From positions 6,202,501-6,266,500 of the forward strand of contig JAGTTD010000001.1 of assembly GCA_018398585.1 (NCBI GenBank): a stretch of 64,000 bases of DNA, given 5' to 3'. Shown here in pieces: positions 33,567-46,336 of the stretch. The stretch's first letter is position 1. Every line of letters starts with the position of its first letter. The translations under genes and the position numbers were made by a program. The stretch is from Simmondsia chinensis. Its lineage: Eukaryota > Streptophyta > Magnoliopsida > Caryophyllales > Simmondsiaceae. Under the pieces are notes generated by a model. It was not told where the DNA came from, searched no databases, and was given only the letters and a program-made list of their open reading frames with translations.

Positions 33567-36500
33567 CTAATAAGGAGCAAAGCCAACAACATTCTGAAAC
33601 GGCATTGGCAACGGCTTGATATTCAGCTTTTGCACTGGAACGAGAGACAGTAGGCTAACATTTAGAAGACCAGAAGATAATATTGCCAACCAAAAAAACA
33701 CAAAAGCCATACATGGAACGGCGGATATCGGGACAGCCTGCCCAATCAGCATCAGAATAAGCCACAAGCCGATCTAAAGAGGCAGGAGATATAGTCAAAT
33801 GATCCAAGGTACCCTTGATGTAGCGAATTAGGGATGGCAATGGGGCGGGGCGGGTACGGGAGGCGCCTCCTCCATACCCGTACCCGCCACCCAAATTCTA
33901 TACCCATACCTGCCCCATTACCCGCCACAGGTATAAAGTAGGTACCCGTACCCGCCCTAGCGGGTACAAACTCATACCCATTACCCGCGGGTACCCAACG
34001 GGCACCCATTACCCACCCCAACCCGCCCGTACCCACCCCGTACCTGCTCCCTGTACCCACCTTGTTACTTATCCATTGTCCAACTTATTACACATAAAAT
34101 TCTTTTCTTTTTCCCTTCAATAATAACCATGACTTCATAATTATAAATTACCTGAGAAATTTATTTTATATAAAATAACACAACGGGGATATGCAGGTAC
34201 GGGGAAGAGTGGGGCGGATACATGCGGGTACGAGGCGGGTCGGGACTGGGCGGGGCGGGGCGGGTACAAGCCCATACCCGTACTCGCCCCATACCCGAGA
34301 CGGGTATTAAAATGTGTACTCTACCCGTACCCGTTACCCGCATCATCTATACCCATACCCGCCCCAAACGGGGCGGATGCCCACGGGTAACGGGTTTTCC
34401 CCGCCCCATTGCCATCCCTATAGCGAATAATGCGTTTTACAGCAACCCTATGTGGAAGGCGAGGAGCATGCATGAAAAGGCACACCTACTGTACTGCGTA
34501 TGAAATCTAAGGACGTGTAAAAGTAAGATATTGCAAGGCACCAACAACAGACCGGTACATAGTAGGATCAGGCATAAAATCGCTATCGGTCAATGATAGT
34601 TTGGACTTGGAATTAGTAGACCTGGCAACAGGTTTGCATAAGTGCATATCAGTCCTATCAAGATGATCATGAGCATACTTTGACTGAGACAAAAATAGAC
34701 TTGTAGAGAGATGAGATACTGAAATCCTGAGACAATAATTAAGTCGTCCCAAATCTGTCATATCAAACTCACAGCGAAGAGGGTGAAGTAATGCATGAAG
34801 TAATGAATTAGAAGAAGCAGTGATAACAATATCTTCCATATACACCAATAAGATGGCCATATCAATCCCTCAATGGAAAACAAATAGTGACGAATTAGAC
34901 TTACAGTTGTGGAAGCCAAGATGATGGAGAAACAAAACAAAGCAAGTATACCATGCACGAGGTGTTTGCTTAAGACCATATAGAGACTTGTTCAACTTGC
35001 AAACAAAATCAGGAAACTGAGAATTCACAAAACCAGGTGGTTGCTTCATGTAAACTTCTTCATGCAAAGTGCCATGCAAAAAAGAATTTTTGACGTCAAG
35101 CTGATGAATGGGGCACTTACGTGAAGTAGCAATATTAAGAATAGTACGAACTGTAGCAAGCTTGACAACAGGACTAAAAGTTTCACCATAATCAATTCCA
35201 TAATGTTGTGTGAACCCCTAAGCTACCAATCGAGCTTTGTAGCATTCAACCTGACCTGTTGGAGTTTGCTTAACCTGATAAACCTATTTTGACCCGACAA
35301 CATTAGCATGATCAGGACAAGGTACCAATGTCCCAGTATTGTTGCATAAAAGACCTTGATATTCATCAAGCATTACAGCTTTCTAATTTTCATCTTCAAG
35401 AGACTACTTATAAGAGTATGAACAAGCATAGAGGGTTTAAAATGGGCTTCACTATACCGGATTTAAAACGAGTGATCATAGGATGAACTAAGGAAACAGG
35501 AGCAGGTGGTGCAGCCAGGGTGCAGGTGGCTCATGAGTAGGGACATCACTCATGGTGACATCGGATGTCATCGGCAGAGTGTGCGAAGGGGGGCAACCGT
35601 GGCAGGCACACAGTTGACAGCAGCAGTGGGGTCCGATTGGACGGCAGGTGGTGATGTCCCAACAAATGGAGACGAAGCGAGCGGTGGTGAGAATAATTAT
35701 TGAAGACGATGCATTGTAACCTGTGAAATAGCCCCCAACCGAGTAAATTGAAAATCTTTTTCATCGAGGATGACATGTCTAAAAATGATCACTTTGTTAG
35801 TAGATAGATCAAGACATTTATAGCCCTTATAATTAAGCGGATATCCCAAGAAAACACACTAGCTAGATCGAGGAACAAGTTTATGCGGTGCAATGGCACT
35901 TAAATTTGGATAACAAGCACATCTAAAAACCTGAAGATGATCATATGTAACCTTCATTTTATAAAGGTGTTGAAACGGGATCTTCTTCTTAATGGAAGTA
36001 GAGAGCAAGAGATTAATAATGTGAGTAGCAACGAGCACAACTTCAACCCAGTACTCTAAAGGCATATATGCCTGGAATAGAAGAGATCTCATCATATTTC
36101 TAATTGTTCTATGCACACGCTCAGCTTTACCATTCTGTTGTGAGGTGTGAGGACATGAAATTCGACTTAGAATGCCTTGTCGTGCAAAAAGGCCATTGAA
36201 ATTGCGATTAATGTATTCGGTTCCATTATCACACTGAAATTGCTTAATCTGAACACCAAATTGATTTAAGATGAGATTGTGATACTGAAAAAATAAACCA
36301 AACATCTCAGATTTGGCATGCATAGGATAAATCCACACATAATGAGAATAATCATCCAAAAGAAGCAAATAATACTTATAACCACTGAAACTGAAAATAG
36401 GAGATGTCCGTACATCTGAATGAACAATATCGAATGGTTGAGAAGTACTCGACACTGATTTTTGAAAGGGTAATTGACTGTGTTTGCCTAATTGACAAGC

Positions 36501-37214
36501 ATGAAAAAGACTAGACTCTGAGGTAGAACCTGAACAGGAAATGAATTTGTGTTTGACTAATGAGGATAAGACCGGCCGCCCGGGATGACCAAGTCAACAA
36601 TGCCAGAGTGACTGTGTAATTTTAGAAGCAACTAATGAAACATGTGTAGAGGATGACTTAGGAACAGAGAAAAGAGGCCCCGAGCTAGCACAACAAATTA
36701 TAAGGGACATCGTTTTAGCGTTTTTAATGGAAAATTCACTCAAGTCAAATTCAAAAAGGCAATAATTATCTTTACAGAATTAGCGAACAAATATTAAATT
36801 GGTGCAAAGACTAGGGACATAAAGGACATTATGCAAATTGAATTGACGAACAGGTGTACTAAGAAAAATAGATCCAACCTCAGCAATCAATAAAAAGGCA
36901 CTATTGTCAACCAATATTTTATCACAACCATGATAAGGACTAAGAGACATTAGTAAACTAGGGTTATTAGTCATATGACATGATGTACCACTCTCTATTA
37001 ACTAGGGAAAATCAATCATAGAAGTAGAATGAGCAGTAAAAAATTGAAAAATGTGTTGAGGAAATGCAAACCTTGAATAAAAATTAAAACCAGTAACATA
37101 AATATTATATGTAGGATGAAAGTGTGGAGTAGATAATATATTCTCACCATACACATGAGTACCAAAGAAAGGTAGCCTAGGTTGTGAAGCAAAATTAATC
37201 ATCAGAGCGAGCAC
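33567..37214 (-). pseudogene. Decayed copia pol of the older gag-less copy
   Basis: Minus strand from 37214: LALMINFASQPRLPFFG, matching LPFFGAPIYGEH encoded at about 24030-24066 in the younger copy. The protease DSG is changed (ESGTSCH region, about 36990). Integrase 35859-36455: HSDVRTSP, CDNGTEYINRNF and GKAERVHRTI are kept. RT 34507-35079: the catalytic YVDD is YMED (LLVYMEDIVI). RNase H fragments at 33567-33894 include AYSDADWAGCPD. Several frameshifts and stops. Confidence 0.88.
33829..34420. mobile_element. GC-rich hAT-type MITE
   Basis: Perfect 8 bp duplication TAGCGAAT (33821-33828 and 34421-34428). Terminal inverted repeats TAGGGATGGCAATGGGGCGG are identical at both ends over at least 20 bp. 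Both arms are packed with ACCCGTACCCGCCCC-type motifs and their complement, and the arms face each other around an AT-rich centre (34060-34190). No coding capacity. The termini and 8 bp duplication are hAT-type. Confidence 0.88.
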
Positions 37215-37449
37215 AATAAACAGCGAAAACCAGTGAGAGGTAGGCAGCTAGGGTTTTGTTTGTCGTTTGTTTTGATTGGTGAGGCACGGCTAGGGTTTCG
37301 ATTGGAGGCGTGGTAGCTAGGGTTTATGATGGGTGGCACAGCGTGTTGGCTAAGGTTTTGAGTGGCAGCTAGGGTTGGTTTGTTTTGATTAGTGAAACAT
37401 GGCTAGGGTTAGCCAATATACAAGAGAGTAATATTAGGCTCTAATACCA

Positions 37450-37592
37450 TGAAAGAATAATAAGGAACCCACTGAATGATGGAAACACTCTCGTATATTC
37501 ATAGGATAGGAGTACAACAGAAGTTTATATAAGCCTTGGACCCAGATGGCCCAATTTACAAATATTAACAACATATACATTACATTCTAACA
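37450..37592 (-). repeat. 5' LTR of the older gag-less copia
   Basis: 143 bp, partner of 33153-33295. Confidence 0.9.
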
Positions 37593-37689
37593 TTAACTCA
37601 AATGCAAATTTATCGGGTGAAACAAGTACTTGATTCAAATCGTTAATCCATTTAAATTATAAAATAAGTTATAATATTGTAATCTAATA

Positions 37690-37845
37690 TTAACATATAA
37701 TAATAATAACAATAATAGTAATAATACTAACAATAACAATAATAATAATAATAATAATAATAATCACAATAATAATAATAATAATAACAACAACAACAAT
37801 AATATATAATAACAACAACAACAACAACAAAAACAGCAACGCAAC
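37690..37845. repeat. AAT/AAC microsatellite
   Basis: Imperfect runs of AAT and AAC trinucleotides. Confidence 0.9.
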
Positions 37846-39699
37846 AAAGGTACATCAAATGCTAATGTTTGGCCATATCACTGCCCATTTTTCTTCCATT
37901 TAATATATATATAATACTAACAATAATAATAATGAATGTTTACTAGCAAAACTAACAGGTTGGGAACCACTCCATTTTATTTAATTAACAAGGCATGTGT
38001 CTGGCACACGTTGGAAAGTAATTGAAGGAAAACAAGTATTTGAGTTATTACAGAGGGCATTGCCAAGAGTAGATACTCAAGATTGAGGCGAGTACCTGAA
38101 CGCTTCAAGATCGGTTGTTGAGCTCTCAAGTTTATCTTTACCTCAAATGCTACGTCCATCACAACCGAGGATGTTGCAAAATAAATCGTAGTGAGAGTCA
38201 ACCCCATTCTTTGAGGCAATTCGAGAGTCAAAATGAATCAGTTAGAAAATATGTGAACCAATTAAGGTCGAGCCTTCCCGATGCTAGGAACGAGCAACCA
38301 AAAGCACAGCCTTATATAAACCTTGTGAAGATAAGGGCAACCAATGGTATTCAGTTCAAGACATTTGAGAATCCAGAGAGCTAACAAAACCTATCCAATG
38401 ATAGGCTCACTCCAAAGAAACAGGCAGTGGTTTAAGAATAGCTACTTCTCCTATTAATTAGAATGTAGGTGCTGAGGGCACAGACATGCTTTTAGTTCAA
38501 CCCTTGTCCTAGCAAAGAACTTGCAACATGCCTCTCCAACAATGAAAAGGTATGGGTTATTTATTTTTTAGTATATCGACATTTATGGAATAATAAAAAG
38601 CCCCCTAATTTTTTTGATTTTTTTTAGAACCTTTTTATTTGTATGCATTAATAATTAGATACCCCCTCCGGCAAAACCCAGCGTCAGAAACCTAAAAAGA
38701 CAAAACTGCCCATGAAAAAAAAACGATGTCACATTTAAGCCTAACAATGAAGTTTGGTGTCATGATGATTTTTGTGTTTCTAAGGAGAAGAAAACACACT
38801 ACTTTGAAGCATTTTCCAACAAATGGTAGTGTTTTTGATCTATTGAAGAAGCCCCATATCATCATATTCTTCAAATCCCCTACAAATTAATTCGTTGTCT
38901 CCAAATCATCAAGCTTCAATGCGACGCCATTTTTGTCTTCGACAATTTTCGTCTTGGGTTTTGCTAGAAAGTGTATCTAATAATTAATAAATATAAAACC
39001 TAACATACTAAAAAAATAAATCAAAAAAGTTGTGTGCCTTTTTATTATTTCTAGAAATTTCAAGGTATTAAAAAGTTAACAACCCAAAAGGTGTTCATAA
39101 TCGGCAAATAGCTTGGATCTATGCAGCCTTAGGTACCTGTAACTGACATTAACCAGGAGTTTACCTAGTAACCAGTTTGAACCCTGGGCATATGGTCAAG
39201 GGATGAACACAAACCAAACTACAGTAAGAACCCAAATGTCTCAAAGAGATCCTATTAAAAAGAGAAACATCAGTAATATGCAAACCCCTTTAGAAATTTA
39301 AGGGGTATTAGCCAGATCAACTAGGCCTTAGATGGTTGAATTCAATCACACTAGGACAAAGGTCATTCTCTAACCAAGTGGTCCTAGGAGCTCAAGGCTA
39401 CCAAGCTAATTCCTTGAAAAATGGACAACAACATAGGAGGCATCTATGGCATACCAAGTTGCATTTCTTCACCTCTAAAACCAACTGACAAAAATAATTA
39501 AACAAATGTATGGCTCTAACATGTAAAGGACGAACATACCTATTTATAATAAGTCATACCCAATAGATATAGGCTAACACCGTCCTTTCACTAAGGGATT
39601 CACAATACTTGAGTTTACCTTTTTTTTTTTTCCTAAATATCTCTCATAGGTTCACTAATTACTTGACTATTGGTGGGCATCTTTGTATGTCTTGTTCAA
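37846..39699. other. Unassigned intergenic stretch
   Basis: Overlapping open frames exist at about 37977-38384 on both strands, but neither resembles a known family. The rest has no gene or element I can name. A T-run lies at about 39620-39632. Confidence 0.4.
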
Positions 39700-39940
39700 A
39701 AAGAGGAGGACTTAATGATTATTCGTTCACCGAAACCATAAGTAAAAGTTTTGGTAGATAGGGATCCCATAAAAACTTCTTTCGAGGAATGGGCCAGACC
39801 TGGTCATTTTTCAAGAACAATAGCTAAGGGCTCTGAAACTTCCACTTGGATCTGGAACCTATATGCTGATGCTCACGATTTCAACAGCCATACCTGTGAT
39901 TTAGAGGAGATCTCTCAAAAAAATTTTAGTGCCCATTTCG
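39700..39940 (+). pseudogene. psaA: Chloroplast psaA 5' fragment in nuclear DNA
   Basis: From ATG at 39715 the frame begins MIIRSPKP, then a stop, then [41 protein letters not shown] and [14 protein letters not shown]. This is the first approximately 75 residues of the photosystem I P700 apoprotein A1, a chloroplast gene. Similarity stops abruptly at about 39940. The plastid-like ribosome site (gaggagg, 39703-39709) is also carried over. The stop codon and many substitutions show it is non-functional. It is a plastid-to-nucleus insertion (NUPT). Confidence 0.9.
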
Positions 39941-40039
39941 GTAGTATATCCACCCTTAAGCACCTAGTAAGGCTCAATTGTTATTGGAGGGAATTCACTA
40001 ACAATCATTTCACTAAGATGGGGTCTTCAGGAGTTTCTT

Positions 40040-41190
40040 GATTGGGACTATTTTTTAGTAATACATTAGCCTACCACCTCATTCTATCTACACCGGGAAT
40101 GAAATGGCCATCCAAGACCAATTCCCCAAAATGGACTTGGGAACATCCGTATTTGACCTACCTCAAATAAGGCAAAGTCGAGATAGTCAATGAACGACTT
40201 CATCAACCGGTTGAAAAGGCCCAAATTAAGATGTACAATAGCTCTACCTCAGGTGGAGTACGCTTAGCGGATCTTAAATGATTTGGACATATAGTACAGG
40301 AAGACATTCATGGGTACAAACTTCACTAGCCCTCTTCAACTTGCAAAGCGTTCTACTAGTTATGAAGTCATCTTGAAAGAAGAAAGTTTAAAGAAGAATA
40401 GCATGTACAATACCTATGTCCACAAAGTTATAGAGGAAGAGGATGAACCTCTAATGAAATTCACGTAGTTGAATATGTTAAAGGACTTCCCATAATCTGT
40501 GGCCCTTTGGTGAAGAAGGACGTAAAGGCTAGGAAGTCAAATCAGGCCCAAGAATTACGCAGATGCTTCTTTGACTTGTCTCAAGCCAACGTAATATTTT
40601 ATTGGCTCAAGGAAAATAATAAACTGATGTTAAAAGGGAAACACAAGATGCTTGATGCTAAAATACTTTGGGGGATAGTGTATTGTTAATGGCATAACTC
40701 TTATGTCCATTTAACGAAGAATTGTGTAATCTTTAGGAACTAGTTCATGATGCTCTTAAAGTTAGGGAATTAGTTTCTTCTTAAGAAGACCAAAAGGTGG
40801 TAGGCAAAGCCGCTCCTCAGCTGAGTCCAGATCAACATGGTTGATGCCTTTGGGACAAAAAAGCAAATCTTGCTAAAAGCTAACAAAATACCTAGTTGAT
40901 TTATGCATGAAGGTGGACAATCATTTATTTGAGAGGCTGAACGAAGGGGAAGTGTTGAGGGGTCCCTCTAACTAGTAAGACCTTGAGCATAAGTTATGTA
41001 GGAGGCACGTGGCTAGGTTACATCTTACTAATAAATGCATTATCTTTCAGAATTTCTTAATTAGATGGAAGGAGAAAGGAACTATCCAGCTGACACATTG
41101 GCGTTAGGTCTTGACCTCGAAGTGGATTAGTAGACATTCCATGGTAAAAAAGAAGAAAGGAAATGACAAGGTATGAGTTTCTAGGAGGCC
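40040..41190 (+). pseudogene. Ty3/gypsy gag-like relic
   Basis: A broken frame at 40507-40740 reads AQELRRCFFDLSQANVIF, then KGKHKMLD, YC (stop) WHNSYVHLTKNC and VIFRN. This resembles the segment before and including the YCKWHNS...H...C knuckle of large plant gypsy gag proteins. A further Cys/His-like stretch (RRHVARLHLTNKC) is at about 40998-41040. Many stops. The copia insertion begins at 41196, just downstream. Confidence 0.45.
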
Positions 41191-41195
41191 TTTTA

Positions 41196-42002
41196 TGTTG
41201 AATAAACAGTAAGTAAAACAGTAACCAATCAAACACAACAACGAAATGACTCAATGATTAAGTGAGGAAAGATCTTACAAATGAGTAACCGCGCCGTGGT
41301 ATAAGCCACTATCCTAAAAGACGATTTCGCCGCTGCTGGGGTGCATATAGTTCAACCGGCGGCTGTCCTCAAGGATTAACGCGATCCGACCTTTAACGTG
41401 CACTCGTTAGAAGCCGGGTGGGATGCTAAGTGAACTTGCCTAGACTTAGAAAGAGTTCTAGATAAGAAGGCAAGAGAGAGCTTAGAGAAAGAGGAGGAGA
41501 AGTTGTTCTGGATTTTGGATGATGGAAAATGGTTGACAAGAGGCGGTATTTATAGTTATAATGGTGGCTGTTGGGAGCAGCTATGACCTCCCAACGGTCA
41601 GCCCTGCGACCCTTGGGAAAAACCAATAATAAAGGAGGTCCAGTTGTCAGCTTCGAAGGGGTGCTTCTCTAAGCAGTAATGAAGGTTCTTCTCGGGAGAG
41701 ACGGGTGCATTTTTATGAGGCGCATTGATGGCCAACAAAAAAATTATTTCCGATAAAATAAAAATACTCATAATAAAAAGGACACCCACACCCACACCCG
41801 AGCACGACACAGCGCGGCGAGGCGGGCGGGCAGCGCACGTGTGGTTCCAACCATTCTTTCACCCATTACTTAGTTCAAGTACTCTTTGTTACAAGGTCAT
41901 ATATAAACTACCCCTCCCTCCACTAAATTATCCATGTGGGATGTGGGTTTTAGCTTAGGACTTCAATATTCAATTTGGCTAATCTTTGTTACATTTCCAA
42001 CA
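41196..42002 (-). repeat. 3' LTR of the coding copia
   Basis: 807 bp, ends TGTTG...CAACA. The GC-richer block at about 41280-41420 matches the LARD LTR and carries CTAAAAGACGATTT (41314-41327, plus strand). Confidence 0.92.
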
Positions 42003-42593
42003 GTCCCCCACAAATGTCACAAAGCTAAAGAAAGGAGATTAGTTTGGGCAAAAGTACAAGCTTAGTTTTCAATGTCGATGTCTGGCGACTTAAATCGAGA
42101 CCTAGTACATTACAAGTTTAAGACCAATAGCTTGTCAGGTAACTTTCGTTTTGAACTTAACAAGAGGTTGTATAGTCTTTCACCTGAGCACATACCAAGC
42201 TCAAAATATCGTAGCAAATCCCGCAGTTTGACGCCTTTATTGGCCATGCGTCCGTCCTGGATTCTCATAGGTGCTCTAGAAGGCAAGTCTCTAACCTTCA
42301 TAGGGAGCGGCCACACCCCACACCTACATAGGTGGATCCCATCAAGTGCGTGTTACTTCACACCACCAATAATGGCTATGTATCCATTAAGAGCCAAGGC
42401 TCATCCTTATCACCTTAGTAACAATTACTAGGTTCCATCAAGTGTGACTCAGCTCACACCACCAAACTATGGCTATGGATTGCCCAACACTGTCAACATC
42501 ATAGGGAGGGACAATAATTTATTACAATGTCATTTGAACTGAACTATAACTTACTCATTGAACCTGTATAAACCAGGTCGAGATACATCACAA
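42003..42593 (-). promoter_or_regulatory. 3' noncoding region with two hairpin units
   Basis: Colinear with 7618-8215 of the LARD. Unit a: outer stem TCCAT (42434-42438)/ATGGA (42475-42479), inner stem GTGTGA (42442-42447)/TCACAC (42454-42459). Unit b (minus sense): inner stem GTGTG (42463-42459 region is not used; the arm is 42363-42359) with CGCAC (42350-42346), including one G-U pair; its outer stem ATGGG (42342-42338) pairs only partly with TACAT (42382-42378). Unit spacing is about 96 bp, like the 99 bp in the LARD. The function is not known; see findings. Confidence 0.6.
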
Positions 42594-42598
42594 TCAAT

Positions 42599-44403
42599 TC
42601 ATATTACAGACTTTAATCCCATCCCACTTGATGTTTCTACTACAATTTTCCGACGAAGGCCTTTCGTTAACGGATCCACGAGGTTCTTTTCCGACCTCAC
42701 ATAGTCTAGTGATATCACCCAACTTTCTAAAAGATCTTTTACAATTTTATGTCTGAGACGAATGTGTCTCATCTTGCCATTATACATTTTGTTCTTTGCA
42801 ACCGCAATGGCTGCCTGACTGTCACAATGCAATGCAACTGATGGAGTTGGATGCCCCCACAATGGCACATCTACAAGTAAGGTTCTCATGTATTCTGCTT
42901 CATGTCCTGCCAACTCAAGAGCAATAAATTCTGATTCTATGATAGATTTGGCAGTACAAGATTGCTTAGTCGACTTCCAGGATATAGCACCTCCCCCTAA
43001 TGTAAAAACATAGCCACTAGTGGAATTAATTTCTTCATTATCAGATATCCAGTTAGCATCACTATATCCTTCTAGTACAGCAGGAAATTTTGTATAGTGA
43101 AGTTCCTAGTCCATGGTTCCTTTTAAATATTTAAGCAATCTTTTCAAAGCATTCCAATGTTCTTCATTTGGATTATGAGTGTATCTACTACGTCTGCTTA
43201 CCGCATACGCTATGTCAGGCCTGGTGTAGTTCATTAAGAACATGACACTTCCAATTATCTTAGCATATTCAGATTGACACATTGCAACACCTTTATGTTT
43301 AGTCAAATGTATACTAGGATCATAAGGTGTTCTTACTAGATTGGATAAGGTGTTCTTACTAGATTGGCATCAAACATGTCGAACCTTCTAAGAATTTTTT
43401 CAACATAGTGAGACTGGTTAAGGCTGATGCCTTCAGGAGTCCTCATAATTTTAACTCCTAATATTATGTCCGCCTCACCTAGGTCCTTCATATCAAATTT
43501 CGAGCTTAGAAAGTTCTTAGTCTCAGTGGCAATGCTTAGGGTTGTGCCAAAAATCAACATATCATCTACGTATAAGCAAATAATAACACACCCATTACAA
43601 TCAGACCTAGAGTAAACACAAGAGTCTCCATCATTCACATGAAAGTTGTTAGTAAACAAGTTGCTATTAAATTTTTCATGCCACTGCTTTGGTGCTTGTT
43701 TTAGGCCATATAGAGATTTGATTAATTTACATACTTTCTTTTCTTGGCCTAGAACAACAAATCCCTCTGGTTGTTTCATATAAATTTCTTCATCTAAGTC
43801 ACCATTCAGAAAGGCAGTTTTAACATCCATTTGATGGACAAATAAATTATGAATAGAAGCTATAGCAATTAAGGCCCTGATAGTGGCTATTTTAGTGACG
43901 GGTGAATATGTATCAAAATAATCAACTCTCTTTCTTTGTGTAAATCCCTTAGCCACTAGTCTAGCCTTAAATTTATCGATTAACCCATCAGCCTTTAGTT
44001 TCTTTATAAATATCCACTTACAACCAATTAGTTTGAATCCTCTAGGGATGTCTACCCGTTCCCAAGTATGGTTATTCAAAATTGACTCTAATTCATTGTT
44101 AACGGCTTCTTTCCAAAATGTAGAGTCAACAAATTTCATGGCTTCATCGTACGTTTTTTGATCTTCTTCTAGCATATAAGCACACACAATTTCCTAATTT
44201 ATCTCATTATGTTCAGTGAAGAAGGTGAGAAAGTCTAGTCCAAAACTATTTTCTTTTCTAGCTCTTTTACTCCTTCTTATTTCTTGTGTGTCAGTTTTAT
44301 CAGCATTTTCAGTACTGGAGGGCATAGGTTTAGGAGTTACAGACTGAGCATTAGATTTCATGGGAAATATGTGTTTGGTGAACTCGGCATCTCTAGACTC
44401 CAT
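42599..44403 (-). pseudogene. Copia reverse transcriptase and RNase H
   Basis: RT frame 43336-44187: FWKEAVNNELESI, LIGCKWIFIKK, FKARLVAKGFTQ, VHQMDVKTAFLNG, SLYGLKQAPKQW and CLYVDDMLIFG (catalytic YVDD intact). A 23 bp tandem duplication at about 43324-43366 breaks the frame after VRTPYPI. RNase H continues at 43106-43306 ([20 protein letters not shown]) and 42599-42913 ([22 protein letters not shown] and a C-terminal DPLTKGL). The linker to integrase is at 44194-44403. Frameshifts make it non-functional as read. Confidence 0.9.
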
Positions 44404-44425
44404 TACACTACCACATGCAAAAGAG

Positions 44426-45475
44426 TCATTTTCTCCTTTTTATTAAAAACCTATATGCAGCACTATGGCATACATATCCAATAAAGATGGAATCAATGGT
44501 CTTAGGTCCAATTTTGCTTCTTTTAAAGTCGGGCAGTCCAATGTTGGCCAGACACCCCCACACTTTAAGGTATTTTAAATTAGGGGAGTAGCCTTTCCAT
44601 AGTTCATAAGGTATTTTATCAAATTTCTTATGAGGTACACGGTTTAGTAAATGACAAGCAGATAAAATCGCCTCCCCCCACATATTATCAGGAAGTCCAG
44701 CACTTATTAGCATAGTGTTCATCATATTTTTCAAGGTTCTGTTTTTCCTTTCTACAATGCCATTTGACTCTGGACAGTAAGGGGGTGTTCTTTTATGTAT
44801 TATTCCTCTCTCTTCGCAATGCTTCTCTAGAGAAGTAGGGTCATATTCCCCTCCTCTATCAAACCTTAGTCTTTTTATTGTTCTTCCTAGTTGGTTTTCA
44901 ACCTCCGCTTTATACTTTAAGAACATTTGTTCAGCTTCATCTTTAGTCCTTAGAAGGTATACCATGGTATATCTAGAGTGGTCATCTACAAAGGTTATGT
45001 AGTATCTTTTGCCGCCCTCACTCATTGTTCTTTTAAAATTCCCTAAGTCGCTATGGACCAATTCTAGTAGTTCAGTGTGTCTTTCAACGGATTTAAATGG
45101 TTTTTTCAGTTCTTTAGCTTCAGCGCATACTTTACATTTAGAGAAATCCGTATTATTAAAGTCATGGATTAAGTTCATTTTCTTTAAACGTTTGATAGAG
45201 TTAACATTCACATGTCCTAAACGAGCATGCCATAAATCAAGGGATTCAACAATATAAGCGGAAGAAGTACTAGCATTCACTTCATTAACATGGTTAGCAT
45301 CAAGAATAAATAGACCCCTGTTATAGTAACCCTTCCCCACAAATTCACCATTTCTAGTGAGCACGAGTCTATCAGAATCAAATGATAATTTTAAACCAGC
45401 TTTAATGAGAAGGCTACCAGATATTAGGTTTCTACACATATCAGCGACATGCAGCACATTAGTTAATGTAAGCAT
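44426..45475 (-). pseudogene. Copia integrase
   Basis: A 349-codon minus-strand frame that starts inside the protease/pre-integrase segment (NVLHVADMCRNLISG). The zinc region has LWHARLGHVN and CKVCAEAK. The catalytic triad is visible: ELVHSDLG, RFDRGGEYD and ESNGIVERKNRT. The C-terminal KYLKVWGCLA and FIGYVCHSAAYRF are family-typical. The frame closes at 44426; the family frame would continue into RT, so a frameshift lies there. Confidence 0.9.
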
Positions 45476-46253
45476 TTTACCAGAGGTGAGTTTTAAAGAG
45501 ATCTTCCCTTTTCCGAGTATTGGTACTGCTATATGTAGACGACATCGCCATCATTCACCTTCTGGTATTCTTTAAACATGTTCCGATGTGCACAGATGTG
45601 TCTAGTAGAGCCAATATCCACTATCCATTCTGTCACGTTGTTCACCAAGTTCACTTCCGAAACCACAGCTATAATGTTGTCAGTTTCTACTAGATTGGCC
45701 TTGTTCTTGTTGTCTTTGGGTTGGTTCTTCTTGTTTCTGCAGTCCTTTGCTTCGTGTCCATGTTTCCTGCAGAAGTAGCATTCTCCTTGGAATTTGGCCA
45801 TCGTTTTGTGAATTTTTCCCCCGGTTTGAGGTGGGAGTGGTACCTTTTGTCTTTTCCTTTGAACCTGTCAGAGGAGGCAGCTTTTGTTTCGACACTATTA
45901 GCTTATAGTCAAAGTGTGAGTTTGCCTTATCCTTCAGCCTGTTTTCTTCTTCGATTTTCAGATGACCCACAATTTCTTCTAAAGATAGATCTTTTTTCTT
46001 ATGTGTGAGTAGATTTCTATAGTCCTTCCATGAGGGTGAAAGCTTTTCGATAAGGACATAAGCTTGAGTGATTTCACAGATTTTCAGATCTTCTAACAGT
46101 AGAGTAGCTACAATGTTTTCATACTCGTGTATTTGGTCAATGATTGGTTTGTCGTCAACTACTTTAAAATCCAACCATTTGCTAACAGCATATTTTCTAG
46201 TACCCGCATCGTCTCTCCCATATTTTTTAAGAAGTGTGTCCCATATTTTCTTA
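45476..46253 (-). pseudogene. Copia gag (C-terminal part), zinc knuckle and protease
   Basis: From the edge of the Mutator-type insert: KKIWDTLLKKYG, then LLEDLKICEITQAYVLIEKL and LSLEEIVGHLKIEE, typical gag. A frameshift at about 45830 leads to the zinc knuckle CYFCRKHGHEAKDC (C-x2-C-x4-H-x4-C, complete). The protease active site reads TEWIVDIGSTRHIC, so DSG has become DIG. Confidence 0.9.
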
Positions 46254-46336
46254 GAGTCGGTTCCCAAAATAATGCTGAAAAATAAAAAAAATATAAAAAA
46301 TAATGCCAAAAAATAAATAATTACCAATCTACTCTT

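Larger units (their letters stand above)
33153..37592 (-). mobile_element. Older gag-less copia, minus strand
   Basis: Perfect 5 bp duplication TTAAC (33148-33152 and 37593-37597). LTRs of 143 bp lie at 33153-33295 and 37450-37592, with roughly 20 differences by eye. The primer site (minus TGGTATTAGAGCC) is at 37437-37449. The polypurine tract is at 33296-33306 (minus GATTGAGGGGGAA). The protein frame starts, as in the element at 23347-27508, with the segment just before the protease; gag is absent. A hAT element (33829-34420) interrupts RNase H. The LTRs share the TATAAATATACGAGAGGG core with the younger copy. Confidence 0.92.

Noticed and set aside
37690..37845. Short regular repeats as a CRISPR-like array
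   Set aside because: Imperfect trinucleotide microsatellite in a plant genome; no spacers or constant repeat unit.
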